A stretch of DNA of 64,000 bases from Jeotgalibacillus aurantiacus (lineage in GTDB: Bacteria > Bacillota > Bacilli > Bacillales > Jeotgalibacillaceae). Positions 51,988 to 61,019 of the stretch are shown one piece after another; position 1 is the stretch's first letter, and each line of letters starts with the position of its first letter. Location of the stretch: the NCBI RefSeq assembly GCF_020595125.1, contig NZ_JACNMS010000001.1:62001-126000 (forward strand), written 5' to 3'. The position numbers were made by a program, and so were the translations under genes. Below the pieces are notes generated by a model. The model was not told the origin of the DNA, searched no databases, and was given only the letters and a program-made list of their open reading frames with translations.

Positions 51988-52707
51988 ATGGCAACAACAA
52001 ATAAATATATGAACATTTTTCAAGAACTCTCAAACGAAATAGAAAACGGTGTATTTAAACCTAACTCACTTCTTCCATCAGAACATGAACTATGTGAGCG
52101 TTTTGATACTTCCCGCGAGACGATAAGGAAAGCGCTTACACTTTTATCTCAAAACGGATTCATACAAAAAATGCAGGGTAAAGGCTCTCTCGTTCTCGAT
52201 ATAAGTAAAATGACATTCCCGGTTACCGGCCTTGTCAGCTTTAAAGAAATCCAGGAGTCATTAGGGCGCGATATCCAGACAACTGTCCATCATCTTGCAC
52301 TGAACGAAACATCAGAATGGCTTTCACAGCAGCTTGAGTCTCCAAGTCAGTCACTTGTATGGGAAGTCACACGAACGCGAACCGTTCAGGGAGAACGCGT
52401 GATTCTCGATAAAGACTGGATCCTGCAATCCCACGTCCCTTCTTTAACAGAAGAAATCTGCGCAGATTCTATCTACTCCTATCTTGAGGGTAAATTAGGG
52501 CTAAGCATCTCTTACGCAAAAAAAGAAATCACAGTAGAACCGGCTACAGACGAAGATCGGGCACTGCTTGATTTGAACGGCTACAGTCATATCGTGCTCG
52601 TAAGAAACTTCGTACACCTGGAGGACACAACCATCTTCCAATACACAGAATCACGGCACCGTCTGGATAAATTCAAATTCGTTGATTTTGCAAGGCGTAG
52701 GAAATAA
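51988..52707 (+). CDS. treR: GntR-family trehalose operon repressor
   Basis: A 239-residue GntR/HutC regulator. A winged HTH at about 8-70 (NSLLPSEHELCERFDTSRET) precedes a UTRA ligand domain at about 95-235. By family and position it is TreR, which binds the treP operator and is released by trehalose 6-phosphate. AAGGGTGAT precedes the ATG. It is transcribed separately from trePA, not in one operon as in B. subtilis. Confidence 0.9.
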   Translation: MATTNKYMNIFQELSNEIENGVFKPNSLLPSEHELCERFDTSRETIRKALTLLSQNGFIQKMQGKGSLVLDISKMTFPVTGLVSFKEIQESLGRDIQTTVHHLALNETSEWLSQQLESPSQSLVWEVTRTRTVQGERVILDKDWILQSHVPSLTEEICADSIYSYLEGKLGLSISYAKKEITVEPATDEDRALLDLNGYSHIVLVRNFVHLEDTTIFQYTESRHRLDKFKFVDFARRRK

Positions 52708-52738
52708 TTTAACGGCAATTATAAATCTAATTTACTTC

Positions 52739-52768
52739 TAAAAAACCGCTGAGATGGCGGTTTTTTGT
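52739..52768 (+). terminator. treR terminator
   Basis: AAAAACCGC, 7-nt loop, GCGGTTTTTT. It separates treR from array 2. Confidence 0.85.
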
Positions 52769-52794
52769 TATTTGAATGACCATTTGGTTGACAC

Positions 52795-53490
52795 GCGAGC
52801 ACACAAGAGTCCTTACGACAAAACGGACCAGCATTACGACATATTTACTGCAGCTATCAACAGAAAACGGCTCGCGATTGACAGAAACATACGCCGTTAC
52901 AACGATTTGGCCTTTACTGGAATCAGGATCGACATAAACAGTGGGGCTAGTGACAGAAAAAAGTGTGCGATCGACATAAATAATAGCGATTACGACAACT
53001 CTTTTCTTCTACGAAAATTGACCCCCTCTTTTGTTCCGCGAGCACACCAAGGCCCTTACGACAAAACGGACCAGCATTACGACATACTCACTGCCCCCTT
53101 CAACAGAAAACGGCTCGCGATGAACAGAAACACAAGCCGTTACAACGATTCTACCTTTACTGGAATCAGGATCGACATAAACAGTGGGGCTAGTGACAGA
53201 AAAAAGGGTGCGATCGACATAAATAGCAGCGATTACGACAACTCTTTTCTTCTACGGAAATAGACCCGCTCATTTGTCCCGCGAGCACACAAAGGCCCTT
53301 ACGACAAACCGGACCAGCCTTACGACATATTTAATCCCGCTATCAACAGAAAACGGCTCGCGATAAACAAAAACACACCCCGTTACAACGATTCCACCCT
53401 TACTGGAATCAGGATCGACATAAACAGTGGGGCTAGTGACAGAAAAAAGCGCGCAATCGACATAAATCGCACCGATTACACAACCCTCCA
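52795..53490. repeat. 243-bp tandem repeat array with 21-nt phasing (array 2)
   Basis: Three units start at 52795, 53038 and 53281 (period 243). Units 1 and 2 are nearly identical and unit 3 is more diverged. ACA cores (CGACATAA, TGACAGAAA, CAACAGAAA) are spaced 21, 21, 21, 21, 30, 21, 21, 21 nt, then 66 nt to the next unit; one core is ACG. The plus frame through GAC AGA is open across two units (heptads YDKTDQH, INRKRLA, IDRNIRR) and, after one TAG, across the third. The only ATG in frame (52754) lies in the treR terminator loop and has no ribosome site. The array lies between the treR and degU terminators. It shares its phasing with the array at 3661-4278. Function unknown. Confidence 0.9.
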
Positions 53491-53512
53491 TCCCCCCATC
53501 CAATCCCAAAAT

Positions 53513-53538
53513 AAAAAACCGCCCTCAGGCGGTTTTTA
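53513..53538. terminator. degU terminator (bidirectional)
   Basis: AAAAACCGCC and GGCGGTTTTT pair around TCA-type loop; T-runs on both strands. It bounds array 2 on the right. Confidence 0.85.
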
Positions 53539-53541
53539 AAA

Positions 53542-54216
53542 TTATCGTACCTCTACCCAGCCGTTCTTGATCGCTGTTACAACAGCCTGAGTACGGTCGT
53601 TTACATTCATTTTCTGAAGAATATTACTTACGTGGTTCTTAACTGTTTTCTCAGAGATATAAAGCCCTTCTCCAATTCCACGGTTACTCTTACCATCAGC
53701 AAGCATCTGCAGCACTTCACACTCACGCTTCGTTAAAAGGTGAAGCGGACGGCGTACTTCAACCTGTTGGAAGTTACCTGTGAATTCAGCTTCAGCAAGA
53801 CGGCGGAATTCATTGACAAGGTTTACGGTTACTTTCGGGTGAAGGTATGATCCACCTTCTGCAACAGTTTTAATCGCATCAATCAATGCTTCTGAATCCA
53901 TTTCCTTCAGCATATAACCTAAAGCACCTGACTTAAGTGCATGGGATACATAGTTTTCATCATCGTGAATGGACAGGATAATAACTTTTGCATCCGTATA
54001 ACGGTCGGTTAGTTTAGCTGTTGCTTCAACACCGTTTACTTCCGGCATATTAATGTCCATTAATACAACGTCAGGATTGTACTCTTCATAAAGTTCAATG
54101 ATTTGTGAACCGTCTTCTCCTTCACCTACGATTTCAAATGTTTCTTCAAAATCAAGAATGCGTTTTACACCTTCGCGAAATAACTGGTGATCATCAACAA
54201 TTAGAATTTTTGTCAT
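53542..54216 (-). CDS. degU: Two-component response regulator DegU
   Basis: A 224-residue NarL-family regulator. The receiver (1-120) has acidic pocket D8/D9 and phospho-acceptor Asp54 ([11 protein letters not shown]). A LuxR-type HTH is at about 155-220 ([20 protein letters not shown]). DegU controls exoenzymes, biofilm, competence and motility depending on its phosphorylation; unphosphorylated DegU supports competence, highly phosphorylated DegU represses flagella in B. subtilis. It lies 20 nt after degS. Confidence 0.97.
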   Translation of the reverse strand: MTKILIVDDHQLFREGVKRILDFEETFEIVGEGEDGSQIIELYEEYNPDVVLMDINMPEVNGVEATAKLTDRYTDAKVIILSIHDDENYVSHALKSGALGYMLKEMDSEALIDAIKTVAEGGSYLHPKVTVNLVNEFRRLAEAEFTGNFQQVEVRRPLHLLTKRECEVLQMLADGKSNRGIGEGLYISEKTVKNHVSNILQKMNVNDRTQAVVTAIKNGWVEVR

Positions 54217-54236
54217 GGTTGGTTCCCCCTCAATCT

Positions 54237-55376
54237 TTACTGTAACGGCACTTGAATAATAATCGTGGTGCCTTTTCCCGGATTTGAATTAACTGTCAGT
54301 TTTCCTGCAATGAGTTCTACTCTTTCCTTCATCCCGACAAGACCAAAGGAGCCCTGTTTCTTTTCGGTTGGATCAAAGCCTTTGCCATCATCTTTGATAA
54401 CAGCTGTAATCGAGTCGCGGCGGATTTCCACTTTGACTGCTACTTCCTTTGCTTCAGCATGCTTGATCGCATTTTGAACTGATTCCTGGATTAATCGGAA
54501 GAGGGAAACCTCATACTTAGCATCCAGTCTGGAATCCTCTCCAACCTGGGTAAAGGATAATTTAGTACCATTGCTATATTCTTCGATTGAGCTCAGGTAC
54601 TTTCTGAGGGTAGGAATCAGACCAAGGTCATCCAATGCCATTGGACGCAGATCGTAAATGATTCTTCTTACCTCTGATAAAGCAGCCCGAACATTTTTTT
54701 TGAGACTTTTAATCTCAGCTATCGCTTCTTCAGCGCCTTTTTCTTTATACACCCGTTCAATGAGGTCTGAACGCATCAGTACGTTCGCCATCATCTGGGC
54801 AGGCCCGTCATGTATTTCCCGGGAAAGTCTTTTTCGTTCTTCTTCCTGTGCTTCAATAATCTGCATCCCGAATTCCTGTTTCTGTTTGGCATCCTGTAAA
54901 GCTGCCCCTACCTGCTTTAAATCACTGTTCAAATAGGTTAGGACAACAGTAATTTGGGTGACCAGATTTTCTGCACGTTCAATGGTTTCGACCATGCCCA
55001 GTAATCGGCGCTCAAGATCATCTCTTCGTTCTCTCAGCTGTTTTTCTTCTTGTCGGTTAACAGAGAGTTTCATCTGGAGGTCGTGCGCCGTTTCGTACGC
55101 CTGTCGGACCTGTTCTTCAGAAAAATCTTTAAAGTGGTGACTTACCTCTGCCAGACGTTTCCTGGCAAAGCGTGATCGCCGCTCAAGATCGTCTCCAATA
55201 TAAATAACGTTGGTTATTTTTTCACGGATCAATGCAAGTTCGTTGACCAGCAGATCATAATCGCTCCTGGTTTGTTCACCTATCTCAAAAATTTCTGACT
55301 TACTGCGGTCCACAGTCTCGATCATTTTACCCAGAATCGTATCAAGCATCTGGGTATCTATACTGTTTGCGGACAC
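54237..55376 (-). CDS. degS: Cytoplasmic sensor histidine kinase DegS
   Basis: A 379-residue HPK7-type kinase with no TM segment. A long coiled-coil sensor (about 1-180) precedes His189 in [18 protein letters not shown], then the HATPase (about 285-378) with N box [13 protein letters not shown] and G boxes DDGKGFD and GSFGLVGM. It phosphorylates DegU. The start is GTG at 55376, 9 nt after AAGGAG. Confidence 0.97.
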   Translation of the reverse strand: MSANSIDTQMLDTILGKMIETVDRSKSEIFEIGEQTRSDYDLLVNELALIREKITNVIYIGDDLERRSRFARKRLAEVSHHFKDFSEEQVRQAYETAHDLQMKLSVNRQEEKQLRERRDDLERRLLGMVETIERAENLVTQITVVLTYLNSDLKQVGAALQDAKQKQEFGMQIIEAQEEERKRLSREIHDGPAQMMANVLMRSDLIERVYKEKGAEEAIAEIKSLKKNVRAALSEVRRIIYDLRPMALDDLGLIPTLRKYLSSIEEYSNGTKLSFTQVGEDSRLDAKYEVSLFRLIQESVQNAIKHAEAKEVAVKVEIRRDSITAVIKDDGKGFDPTEKKQGSFGLVGMKERVELIAGKLTVNSNPGKGTTIIIQVPLQ

Positions 55377-55635
55377 ATGCCAGACTCCTTCCTCATTATC
55401 ATATCTTTACAAAAAATTATACTGTTAAACCTGTAAAATTGAAAGTATTGTGAAGAATAAACTTTCGCACCACCACATGTCGAAAATAGGTGATCTTTTT
55501 GTTATTTCAATATATTTATATAAGCCTCACCTAATCAATGAGACCTTATTCATTATAACATCATCATTTTGTCGCGATATTAAAGTTGCATTACAATTGA
55601 CGCATATGACATTTCACCTTTGTTTCATCATTGCA
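55377..55635. other. Intergenic region between degS and yvyE
   Basis: About 260 nt between divergent genes, AT-rich. The degSU promoter should lie on the minus strand close to 55400-55450; I could not fix its boxes. No gene is seen. Confidence 0.4.
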
Positions 55636-55639
55636 AAAA

Positions 55640-55669
55640 ATGACGAACACCTCTATTTCTTGTTATAAT
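55640..55669 (+). promoter_or_regulatory. Sigma-A-like promoter of yvyE
   Basis: ATGACG (55640-55645), 18-nt spacer, TATAAT (55664-55669), about 40 nt before the start. Confidence 0.5.
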
Positions 55670-55709
55670 GGCGTAATAAAAGGTCACGAATTAAGGAGTT
55701 ATGACACAA

Positions 55710-56345
55710 ATGCTAAAAAAGTATTTAACTGTACGTGGATACAGCGAAAGTGAAATCACGATTCAAAAGTCACGCTTTATTACGTATCTGGAAAGAACTG
55801 AAACGGAAGAAGACGCACAGGCGTTTATACAGAAGATAAAAAAGCTCCATCCAACTGCGAACCATAACTGCTCTGCTTATATGATCGGTGAGCACGACCA
55901 GATTCAAAAAGCGAATGATGATGGAGAACCATCCGGTACAGCGGGTGTTCCAATGCTTGAAGTTCTGAAAAAACGGGAATTAAAAGATACAACGGTTGTC
56001 GTTACCCGTTATTTTGGGGGAATTAAGCTCGGAGGAGGCGGTTTAATTCGCGCGTATGGTAAAGCTGTTACAGAAGGCTTATCAGCTGCAGGAGTCGTGG
56101 AAAGATCGTTAAACCGTGTTGTTACAACCAATATTGATTACACTTGGCTCGGGAAAGTCGAAAATGAAGTCCGTTCCTCGAAATATCCATTAAAAGAAAT
56201 ACGCTATCTCGATGCAGTAGCTGTTGACACTTATGTAGAAGAGGACGACTTGGAGAAATTTGTCGAATGGATGACGGAGATGACGAATGGTCAATCTGAA
56301 ATCCAGATTGGAGAACAGGAATATTTAGAGAAACAAGTCGAATGA
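55710..56345 (+). CDS. yvyE: YigZ/IMPACT family protein YvyE
   Basis: A 211-residue protein. The IMPACT (UPF0029) domain is at about 15-125, with KLHPTANHNCSAYMIG and DDGEPSGTAGVPMLEVL, and a C-terminal DUF1949 ferredoxin-like domain follows. The function is unclear; homologs are linked to translation control. It lies beside degSU as in B. subtilis. AAGGAG is 11 nt before the ATG at 55710 and only 2 nt before the ATG at 55701, so I prefer 55710. Confidence 0.92.
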   Translation: MLKKYLTVRGYSESEITIQKSRFITYLERTETEEDAQAFIQKIKKLHPTANHNCSAYMIGEHDQIQKANDDGEPSGTAGVPMLEVLKKRELKDTTVVVTRYFGGIKLGGGGLIRAYGKAVTEGLSAAGVVERSLNRVVTTNIDYTWLGKVENEVRSSKYPLKEIRYLDAVAVDTYVEEDDLEKFVEWMTEMTNGQSEIQIGEQEYLEKQVE

Positions 56346-56373
56346 TATCATCTAAATGTAATATAAGTTTCAT

Positions 56374-56402
56374 TTTACGGATGCCGGGAAAACAAGTACA
56401 AT
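56374..56402 (+). promoter_or_regulatory. Sigma-A-like promoter of the LCP gene
   Basis: TTTACG (56374-56379), 17-nt spacer, TACAAT (56397-56402). Confidence 0.45.
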
Positions 56403-56496
56403 AGAGATTGGCGATCTTTTCGTCGTGTTATGACAGGTTTTCCTAGTCATTAAACTGTTGATTTGGAAATCCCAAGCAAAGGAGCTTTATAAGTGA

Positions 56497-57576
56497 ATGG
56501 ATAGAAAAACCTTTAAAAAACAAAATAAAGCAAAAAAGACCCGAAAACGTATTCTTATGATTTTGTTACCAATCTTTATACTGTGTCTATCTGGTCTGGT
56601 ATATGGCGGTTATTTATATACAAAGGCTCAGGATGTAGCAAATGAATCATTTGAAGCAGTTGAAGGCCGCGAACAGTCGGACTTGCGGGAAGAACAAGTG
56701 AATCCAGATGTTGATAATGTATCAGTTCTTTTTCTTGGACTCGATGAAAGTAAAGCACGGGAAGATATGCCCGGCTTTGAAAATGGTATGGCAAGAAGTG
56801 ATGTGATGATTCTCGCTACACTAAACAATGAAGAAAAAACTGTTAAACTCACAAGTATCCCACGTGACACTTTGGCTTATATTGATGAAGTTGGATATGA
56901 GGATAAAATTAATCATGCACATGCTTTTGGCGGACCGAGAGCTTCAATGGAATCTGTAGAAGATTTACTAGGCGTTCCAGTCGATTACTATGTCAGACTA
57001 AACTTTTATGCTTTTATGGATGTAGTTGATGCGCTTGGCGGAGTGGAAGTAGAAGTTCCATTTACGATGTATGAACAAGATTCATCTGATCAGGCAAATG
57101 CCATCGTTCTTGAAGAAGGGCGTCAGACATTAAAGGGTGAAGAAGCACTTGCTTTCGTTCGTTCAAGGCATCAGGATAGTGATATCGCCCGAGGTGAACG
57201 TCAGCAGGAAGTAATGGAAGCTATTTTATCAGAAATGAAATCAGTGACTTCCATCAGCAGCTATGCAAATGTAATTGATGCGATTGGTGATAACTTAAAA
57301 ACGAATATGCGTTTCTCTGAAATGCGCGAATTTATATCGTATGCTACGAATTCAAACCTATCTGTAGATACTCACACACTTCAAGGTGAAGGTGTAATGC
57401 TTGACGGTACTTTCTTTTATCAGGTAAGTGATGAAGAATTAGCAAATGTCCAGGAAGATTTGCGAAATCATTTGGACCTGCCATCTTATACTTCTGAAAA
57501 CTCTTCATCAGAAGATGATGAATTCAGTACAACTGACAACACACAATCGGACACAGATGATAGTGATACTGAATAG
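56497..57576 (+). CDS. LytR-CpsA-Psr family glycopolymer ligase
   Basis: A 359-residue type II membrane protein: basic N-terminus, TM at about 19-41, extracellular LCP domain (about 72-280), and an acidic Ser/Asp tail. Conserved pyrophosphate/Mg residues are present in ARSDVMILATLN (R100, D102) and SIPRDT (R123, D124), with VRSRHQDSDIARGERQQ further on. It transfers lipid-linked wall teichoic acid or similar polymer to peptidoglycan (TagT/U/V class). It is next to tagO, which starts such polymers. AAGGAG lies 12 nt before the ATG. Confidence 0.93.
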   Translation: MDRKTFKKQNKAKKTRKRILMILLPIFILCLSGLVYGGYLYTKAQDVANESFEAVEGREQSDLREEQVNPDVDNVSVLFLGLDESKAREDMPGFENGMARSDVMILATLNNEEKTVKLTSIPRDTLAYIDEVGYEDKINHAHAFGGPRASMESVEDLLGVPVDYYVRLNFYAFMDVVDALGGVEVEVPFTMYEQDSSDQANAIVLEEGRQTLKGEEALAFVRSRHQDSDIARGERQQEVMEAILSEMKSVTSISSYANVIDAIGDNLKTNMRFSEMREFISYATNSNLSVDTHTLQGEGVMLDGTFFYQVSDEELANVQEDLRNHLDLPSYTSENSSSEDDEFSTTDNTQSDTDDSDTE

Positions 57577-57609
57577 AAAAAAAGCACCCTTAATGGGTGC
57601 TTTTTTTCT
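57577..57609 (+). terminator. Terminator of the LCP gene
   Basis: GCACCC, TTAAT loop, GGGTGC, then TTTTTTT. Confidence 0.88.
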
Positions 57610-57743
57610 TGATTTTTGATCTACTCTGAAATATATGACGCCTCAAACTAACAAACAGTATAAGATTATACAGATTGCTTAAAACATGCCCTTGGTAATC
57701 GAAAAAATAACCTGACACGGATTAAACATTTAAATCATAATAC

Positions 57744-57774
57744 AAAAAAGCATCCCGTAACGGGATGCTTTTTT
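57744..57774 (-). terminator. tagO terminator
   Basis: AAAAAAGCATCCCG and CGGGATGCTTTTTT form a perfect stem with a 3-nt loop right after the tagO stop. Confidence 0.88.
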
Positions 57775-57777
57775 GTA

Positions 57778-58830
57778 TTATGACCGGCCTCTTGCACTTC
57801 TTGCGCGGATCATTTTAATCAATGGCTGATAATCTTTATTGACTAATCCGATGCTTTCGACAAATAATTCAATCGCAATCAGCATAACCCCAACGACAAG
57901 TACCGCTCCCCAAACAGTCGACATGGAGAAAAGCAGTGCCGATACGCCAAATGTAGCGGCAATAGCATAGATGATCAGGACTGTCTGTCTGTGAGTGTAT
58001 CCCATTGCAAGAAGTCTATGATGCAAATGATTTTTATCAGGTGCAGATAGAGGCTGTTTATTAACGTATCTGCGTATTATAGCAAAAATCGTATCTGAAA
58101 TCGGAACTCCCAAAATAATAATTGGAATAATCAATGAGATAATCGTTACATTTTTAAATCCTAATAATGCCACTACTGAGATCGCAAATCCCAGGAAAAG
58201 TGCTCCAGTGTCACCCATGAAAATTTTTGCAGGATGGAAATTGTACAAAAGAAAACCGAGCACACTACCTAAAAGCAGTAATCCCATAGTCATGACAAAA
58301 ACATTTCCATCTAACATAGCCATTAAACTGATTGTTCCTAAGGCAATCGAAGAAACACCTGCCGCCAATCCATCCAGACCATCAATCAGGTTAACCGCAT
58401 TAGTAATTGCAACAATCCAGATGACCGTCATCGGAATACTGAACCATCCAAATTCAAGCTGACCACCAAATGGTAAATTAATGAACTCAAGCTGCACTCC
58501 GCCCAAAACAACTACTAAGGCTGCGGCAATCTGTCCAAGTAATTTTACTTTAGCTGAAAGCTCACGGATATCATCCAGTACGCCAACAGCTACAATAATA
58601 AGACTTCCGAGAAGTAATGGCATTGCAGCTTCGTTTTCAGGACCTAATACAACAAATCCGATAACAAATGCTAAAAATATTGCCAATCCGCCTAATCTCG
58701 GCATGATTTTCTGGTGAACTTTACGGTGGTTAGGTTTATCAGTTGCCCCCACGATGAAGGCTAATTTCTTTACTAATGGTGTCAGTAAAATCGCACTGAC
58801 AAAACAAATGAACATCGTTAAATAAAGCAT
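57778..58830 (-). CDS. tagO: Undecaprenyl-phosphate GlcNAc-1-phosphate transferase
   Basis: A 350-residue polytopic enzyme of the MraY/WecA family with about ten TM segments. Motifs include the DDIRELS region after VAVGVLDD, NLIDGLDGLAAGV (about 146-158), MGDTGALFLGF, and HHRLLAMGYTHRQ in the last cytoplasmic loop. It links GlcNAc-1-P to undecaprenyl phosphate, the first step of wall teichoic acid and other surface polymers. A perfect 17-nt palindrome lies just upstream of its AAGGAGG. Confidence 0.95.
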   Translation of the reverse strand: MLYLTMFICFVSAILLTPLVKKLAFIVGATDKPNHRKVHQKIMPRLGGLAIFLAFVIGFVVLGPENEAAMPLLLGSLIIVAVGVLDDIRELSAKVKLLGQIAAALVVVLGGVQLEFINLPFGGQLEFGWFSIPMTVIWIVAITNAVNLIDGLDGLAAGVSSIALGTISLMAMLDGNVFVMTMGLLLLGSVLGFLLYNFHPAKIFMGDTGALFLGFAISVVALLGFKNVTIISLIIPIIILGVPISDTIFAIIRRYVNKQPLSAPDKNHLHHRLLAMGYTHRQTVLIIYAIAATFGVSALLFSMSTVWGAVLVVGVMLIAIELFVESIGLVNKDYQPLIKMIRARSARGRS

Positions 58831-58843
58831 ACGTTTCCTCCTT

Positions 58844-58860
58844 GAAAACGATTCGTTTTC
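58844..58860. promoter_or_regulatory. Perfect palindrome in the tagO leader
   Basis: GAAAACGATTCGTTTTC is fully self-complementary except the centre base. On the minus strand it ends directly before AAGGAGG of tagO, so it could be an operator or an RNA hairpin that affects ribosome access. Confidence 0.5.
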
Positions 58861-59006
58861 TTAATTGGAAAATGATAGATTGCATAAATCAAAGAGATTA
58901 TAGCATACTTCACAATGAATAGAGAATAGGGTTTTTTACGAATGAACAGTTTGTCCCATCATAAGACCTGTACAACTTACTAGACGTTTTAATAAGTCAG
59001 ATGGTT

Positions 59007-60527
59007 TCACCTTCGTAAAAATTTTTTAACCATTTGAATAAATTTGTTTTTCTCTATCCATAAAACCAACATTCCCAAACATAAGCATGTGATTGCAAAT
59101 CCTACAAATAACTGGATAACGAGCTGATCAAACAAATCTGATACTAATGTAAAAATACCACATAATGTGACAGTTGAAACCAAAATTTTTATGACAGCAG
59201 TGCCTTGCATAGGTTTCAGACCCAGTTTAGACCAGCCAAACCATAGTAAAATAAACAGCTGGGTATAGCCACTAATCGTCATCCCCCACGCAATGGCCTC
59301 TGCCCCATATATCGGAGCAAAAAGGATAATAATAAGTCCATTTACAATAAATACATTAAATGCACTAATAAATACAGCCAGCCAATTCCTACTGTGTGCA
59401 TAATAGAATCTGGTTAAGTAAACATTAATGGCATGAGCCGTCATTCCAAGAACAAAAATCATAAGCAGATCTGCTGTAAAAGCGGTTGCCGTCTGATTAA
59501 AGGCCCCATATTCAAAAACAAGGGAAATAATCTCATTTGAATAAAAATAAACAAACGTACTAACAGGGAGCATTAGCATTAACAAGTAGCGAATTCCTTG
59601 AACATAGACACGTTGCAGTTCTTTTTTATTTTGATCCGTAACCATTTTACTGATGAGTGGAAATAATACAGTGGTTACAGCAGTAATCAGTATACTTTGA
59701 GGAATTTGGATTAGCTTGGAAGAATAGTTCAGCGCTGCAATGGTACCTTCGCCCATACCTGATGCAAACACACGCTGAAGTAAGAAATAAAGCTGGATTG
59801 TTGCTCCTCCTAATAATATTGGCAAAACCCTCCATAAATAGGTAGGTAAGACCCTGATATGATCCTGTTTGAAAAGAAAGTACGAAAAGTGAAGATTTTT
59901 TTTCCTCAGATCCCACAATAAATACACATACATGACTACCGCTCCAGCGAGAACAGACCATGAATATGCTTCAATCCCTACTAAAGGCTGAAATATGAGT
60001 GCTCCACCAGCATAGATCACATTGAAATACAACGGCGCAAAAGCTGAAGTTTTATAGTAACGGTTTGCATTTAGATATCCTGTAAACAGCATTGATGTGG
60101 TAAGAAAAAAAGTGCCCAGCGACATAATTCTGAATAAATCAGATGTTAAGCCAGCTGCGACTGGATCCAATTGAAAAAAGAGCTTCATAAAAAATGACGG
60201 GAATAAAAAAAACATTATGGATATACCGGCTATCGTCAGGCCGATATAAGTAAATATTAAAGATACCACGGTATTTTTTGTCTGGTCCGGCTGATTAACG
60301 TATGTACTAATAAAAGCAGTTGTGAGAGCTCCTCCAACTGCTAAATAGAAAAAGTTAGGTATCGTATAAGCGGTGATAATGGCATCTGCCTGAAAACTCG
60401 TACCGTAATGAATGCCAATAGCGATTTCCCGAACAAATCCAATCAATCTGGCTATCAGATTAATTACAGCAACGCTTCCAATTATCGTAAGCAGATGCCC
60501 AGGTTTTAAGGACTGCATAAAAATCAT
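59007..60527 (-). CDS. MurJ/MviN-family lipid-linked saccharide flippase
   Basis: A 506-residue MOP-superfamily membrane protein with about 14 TM segments. The N-terminus LIARLIGFVREIAIGIHYGT and the VFASGMGEGTIAALNYSSKL stretch match MviN/MurJ. It flips undecaprenyl-linked sugars across the membrane. By sequence it looks like a lipid II flippase; its position behind glycosyltransferases suggests it may export a surface polysaccharide unit instead. The ATG at 60527 lies 9 nt after the upstream gene's stop. Confidence 0.85.
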   Translation of the reverse strand: MIFMQSLKPGHLLTIIGSVAVINLIARLIGFVREIAIGIHYGTSFQADAIITAYTIPNFFYLAVGGALTTAFISTYVNQPDQTKNTVVSLIFTYIGLTIAGISIMFFLFPSFFMKLFFQLDPVAAGLTSDLFRIMSLGTFFLTTSMLFTGYLNANRYYKTSAFAPLYFNVIYAGGALIFQPLVGIEAYSWSVLAGAVVMYVYLLWDLRKKNLHFSYFLFKQDHIRVLPTYLWRVLPILLGGATIQLYFLLQRVFASGMGEGTIAALNYSSKLIQIPQSILITAVTTVLFPLISKMVTDQNKKELQRVYVQGIRYLLMLMLPVSTFVYFYSNEIISLVFEYGAFNQTATAFTADLLMIFVLGMTAHAINVYLTRFYYAHSRNWLAVFISAFNVFIVNGLIIILFAPIYGAEAIAWGMTISGYTQLFILLWFGWSKLGLKPMQGTAVIKILVSTVTLCGIFTLVSDLFDQLVIQLFVGFAITCLCLGMLVLWIEKNKFIQMVKKFLRR

Positions 60528-60536
60528 CCGTTCAGT

Positions 60537-61019
60537 TTACTCATTTTGATCAATAAACGTCTCTAATATAGAAAGAATCTTCACCCTGCCGCTCGTAAAC
60601 GGTTCAGGCTGAAAGACCCGTGCTTCTTTAATTGTAAGGCCAAGATCATCTTCATCTGTCCATTTTAGCAAATGGTTGGAGTTTGAGAATTGCTCAACAA
60701 TTTCTATTTGATGATCATCATTGTGCTCTCCATATTTTTTTAACCGAGGTACCGCTATCATTTTTTTACCAATTTTAATCCCCTGTGTGATAGATCCAGT
60801 CCCTCCATGTGTGATAATTAATGAAGCTTGATCATATAATTCTTCCATTTGCTGATATGACATAAAAGGAATAAAAGTCATTTTTTTACTTTTAAAAGCA
60901 GTATGTCCATTTTGAACAATCACTTCTTCATCAATAATTCCTGCATCTATTTGTTTTTCGACTTGCTCCAGCAGCCTTTTGAAGGGCAGCTCATGGGTGC
61001 CCAGTACAACAAGTATCAA
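60537..61019 (-). CDS. Alg13/PssE-like glycosyltransferase subunit
   Basis: A 160-residue C-terminal half of a split GT-B transferase: LVVLGTHELPFKRLL at the start, ITHGGTGSITQGIKIGKKMI (donor-nucleotide site, about 88-107) and GEHNDDHQIEIVEQF. The start is TTG at 61019, which overlaps the stop of the Alg14-like gene by 4 nt; the frame extends upstream but only within that gene. It needs its Alg14-like partner to form an active membrane enzyme. Confidence 0.85.
   Translation of the reverse strand: MILVVLGTHELPFKRLLEQVEKQIDAGIIDEEVIVQNGHTAFKSKKMTFIPFMSYQQMEELYDQASLIITHGGTGSITQGIKIGKKMIAVPRLKKYGEHNDDHQIEIVEQFSNSNHLLKWTDEDDLGLTIKEARVFQPEPFTSGRVKILSILETFIDQNE

Noticed and set aside
52754-53263. 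A 169-codon open frame across array 2
   Set aside because: Its ATG lies in the loop of the treR terminator, no ribosome site precedes it, and the frame is open because both repeat periods are multiples of 3. I list the region as a repeat.
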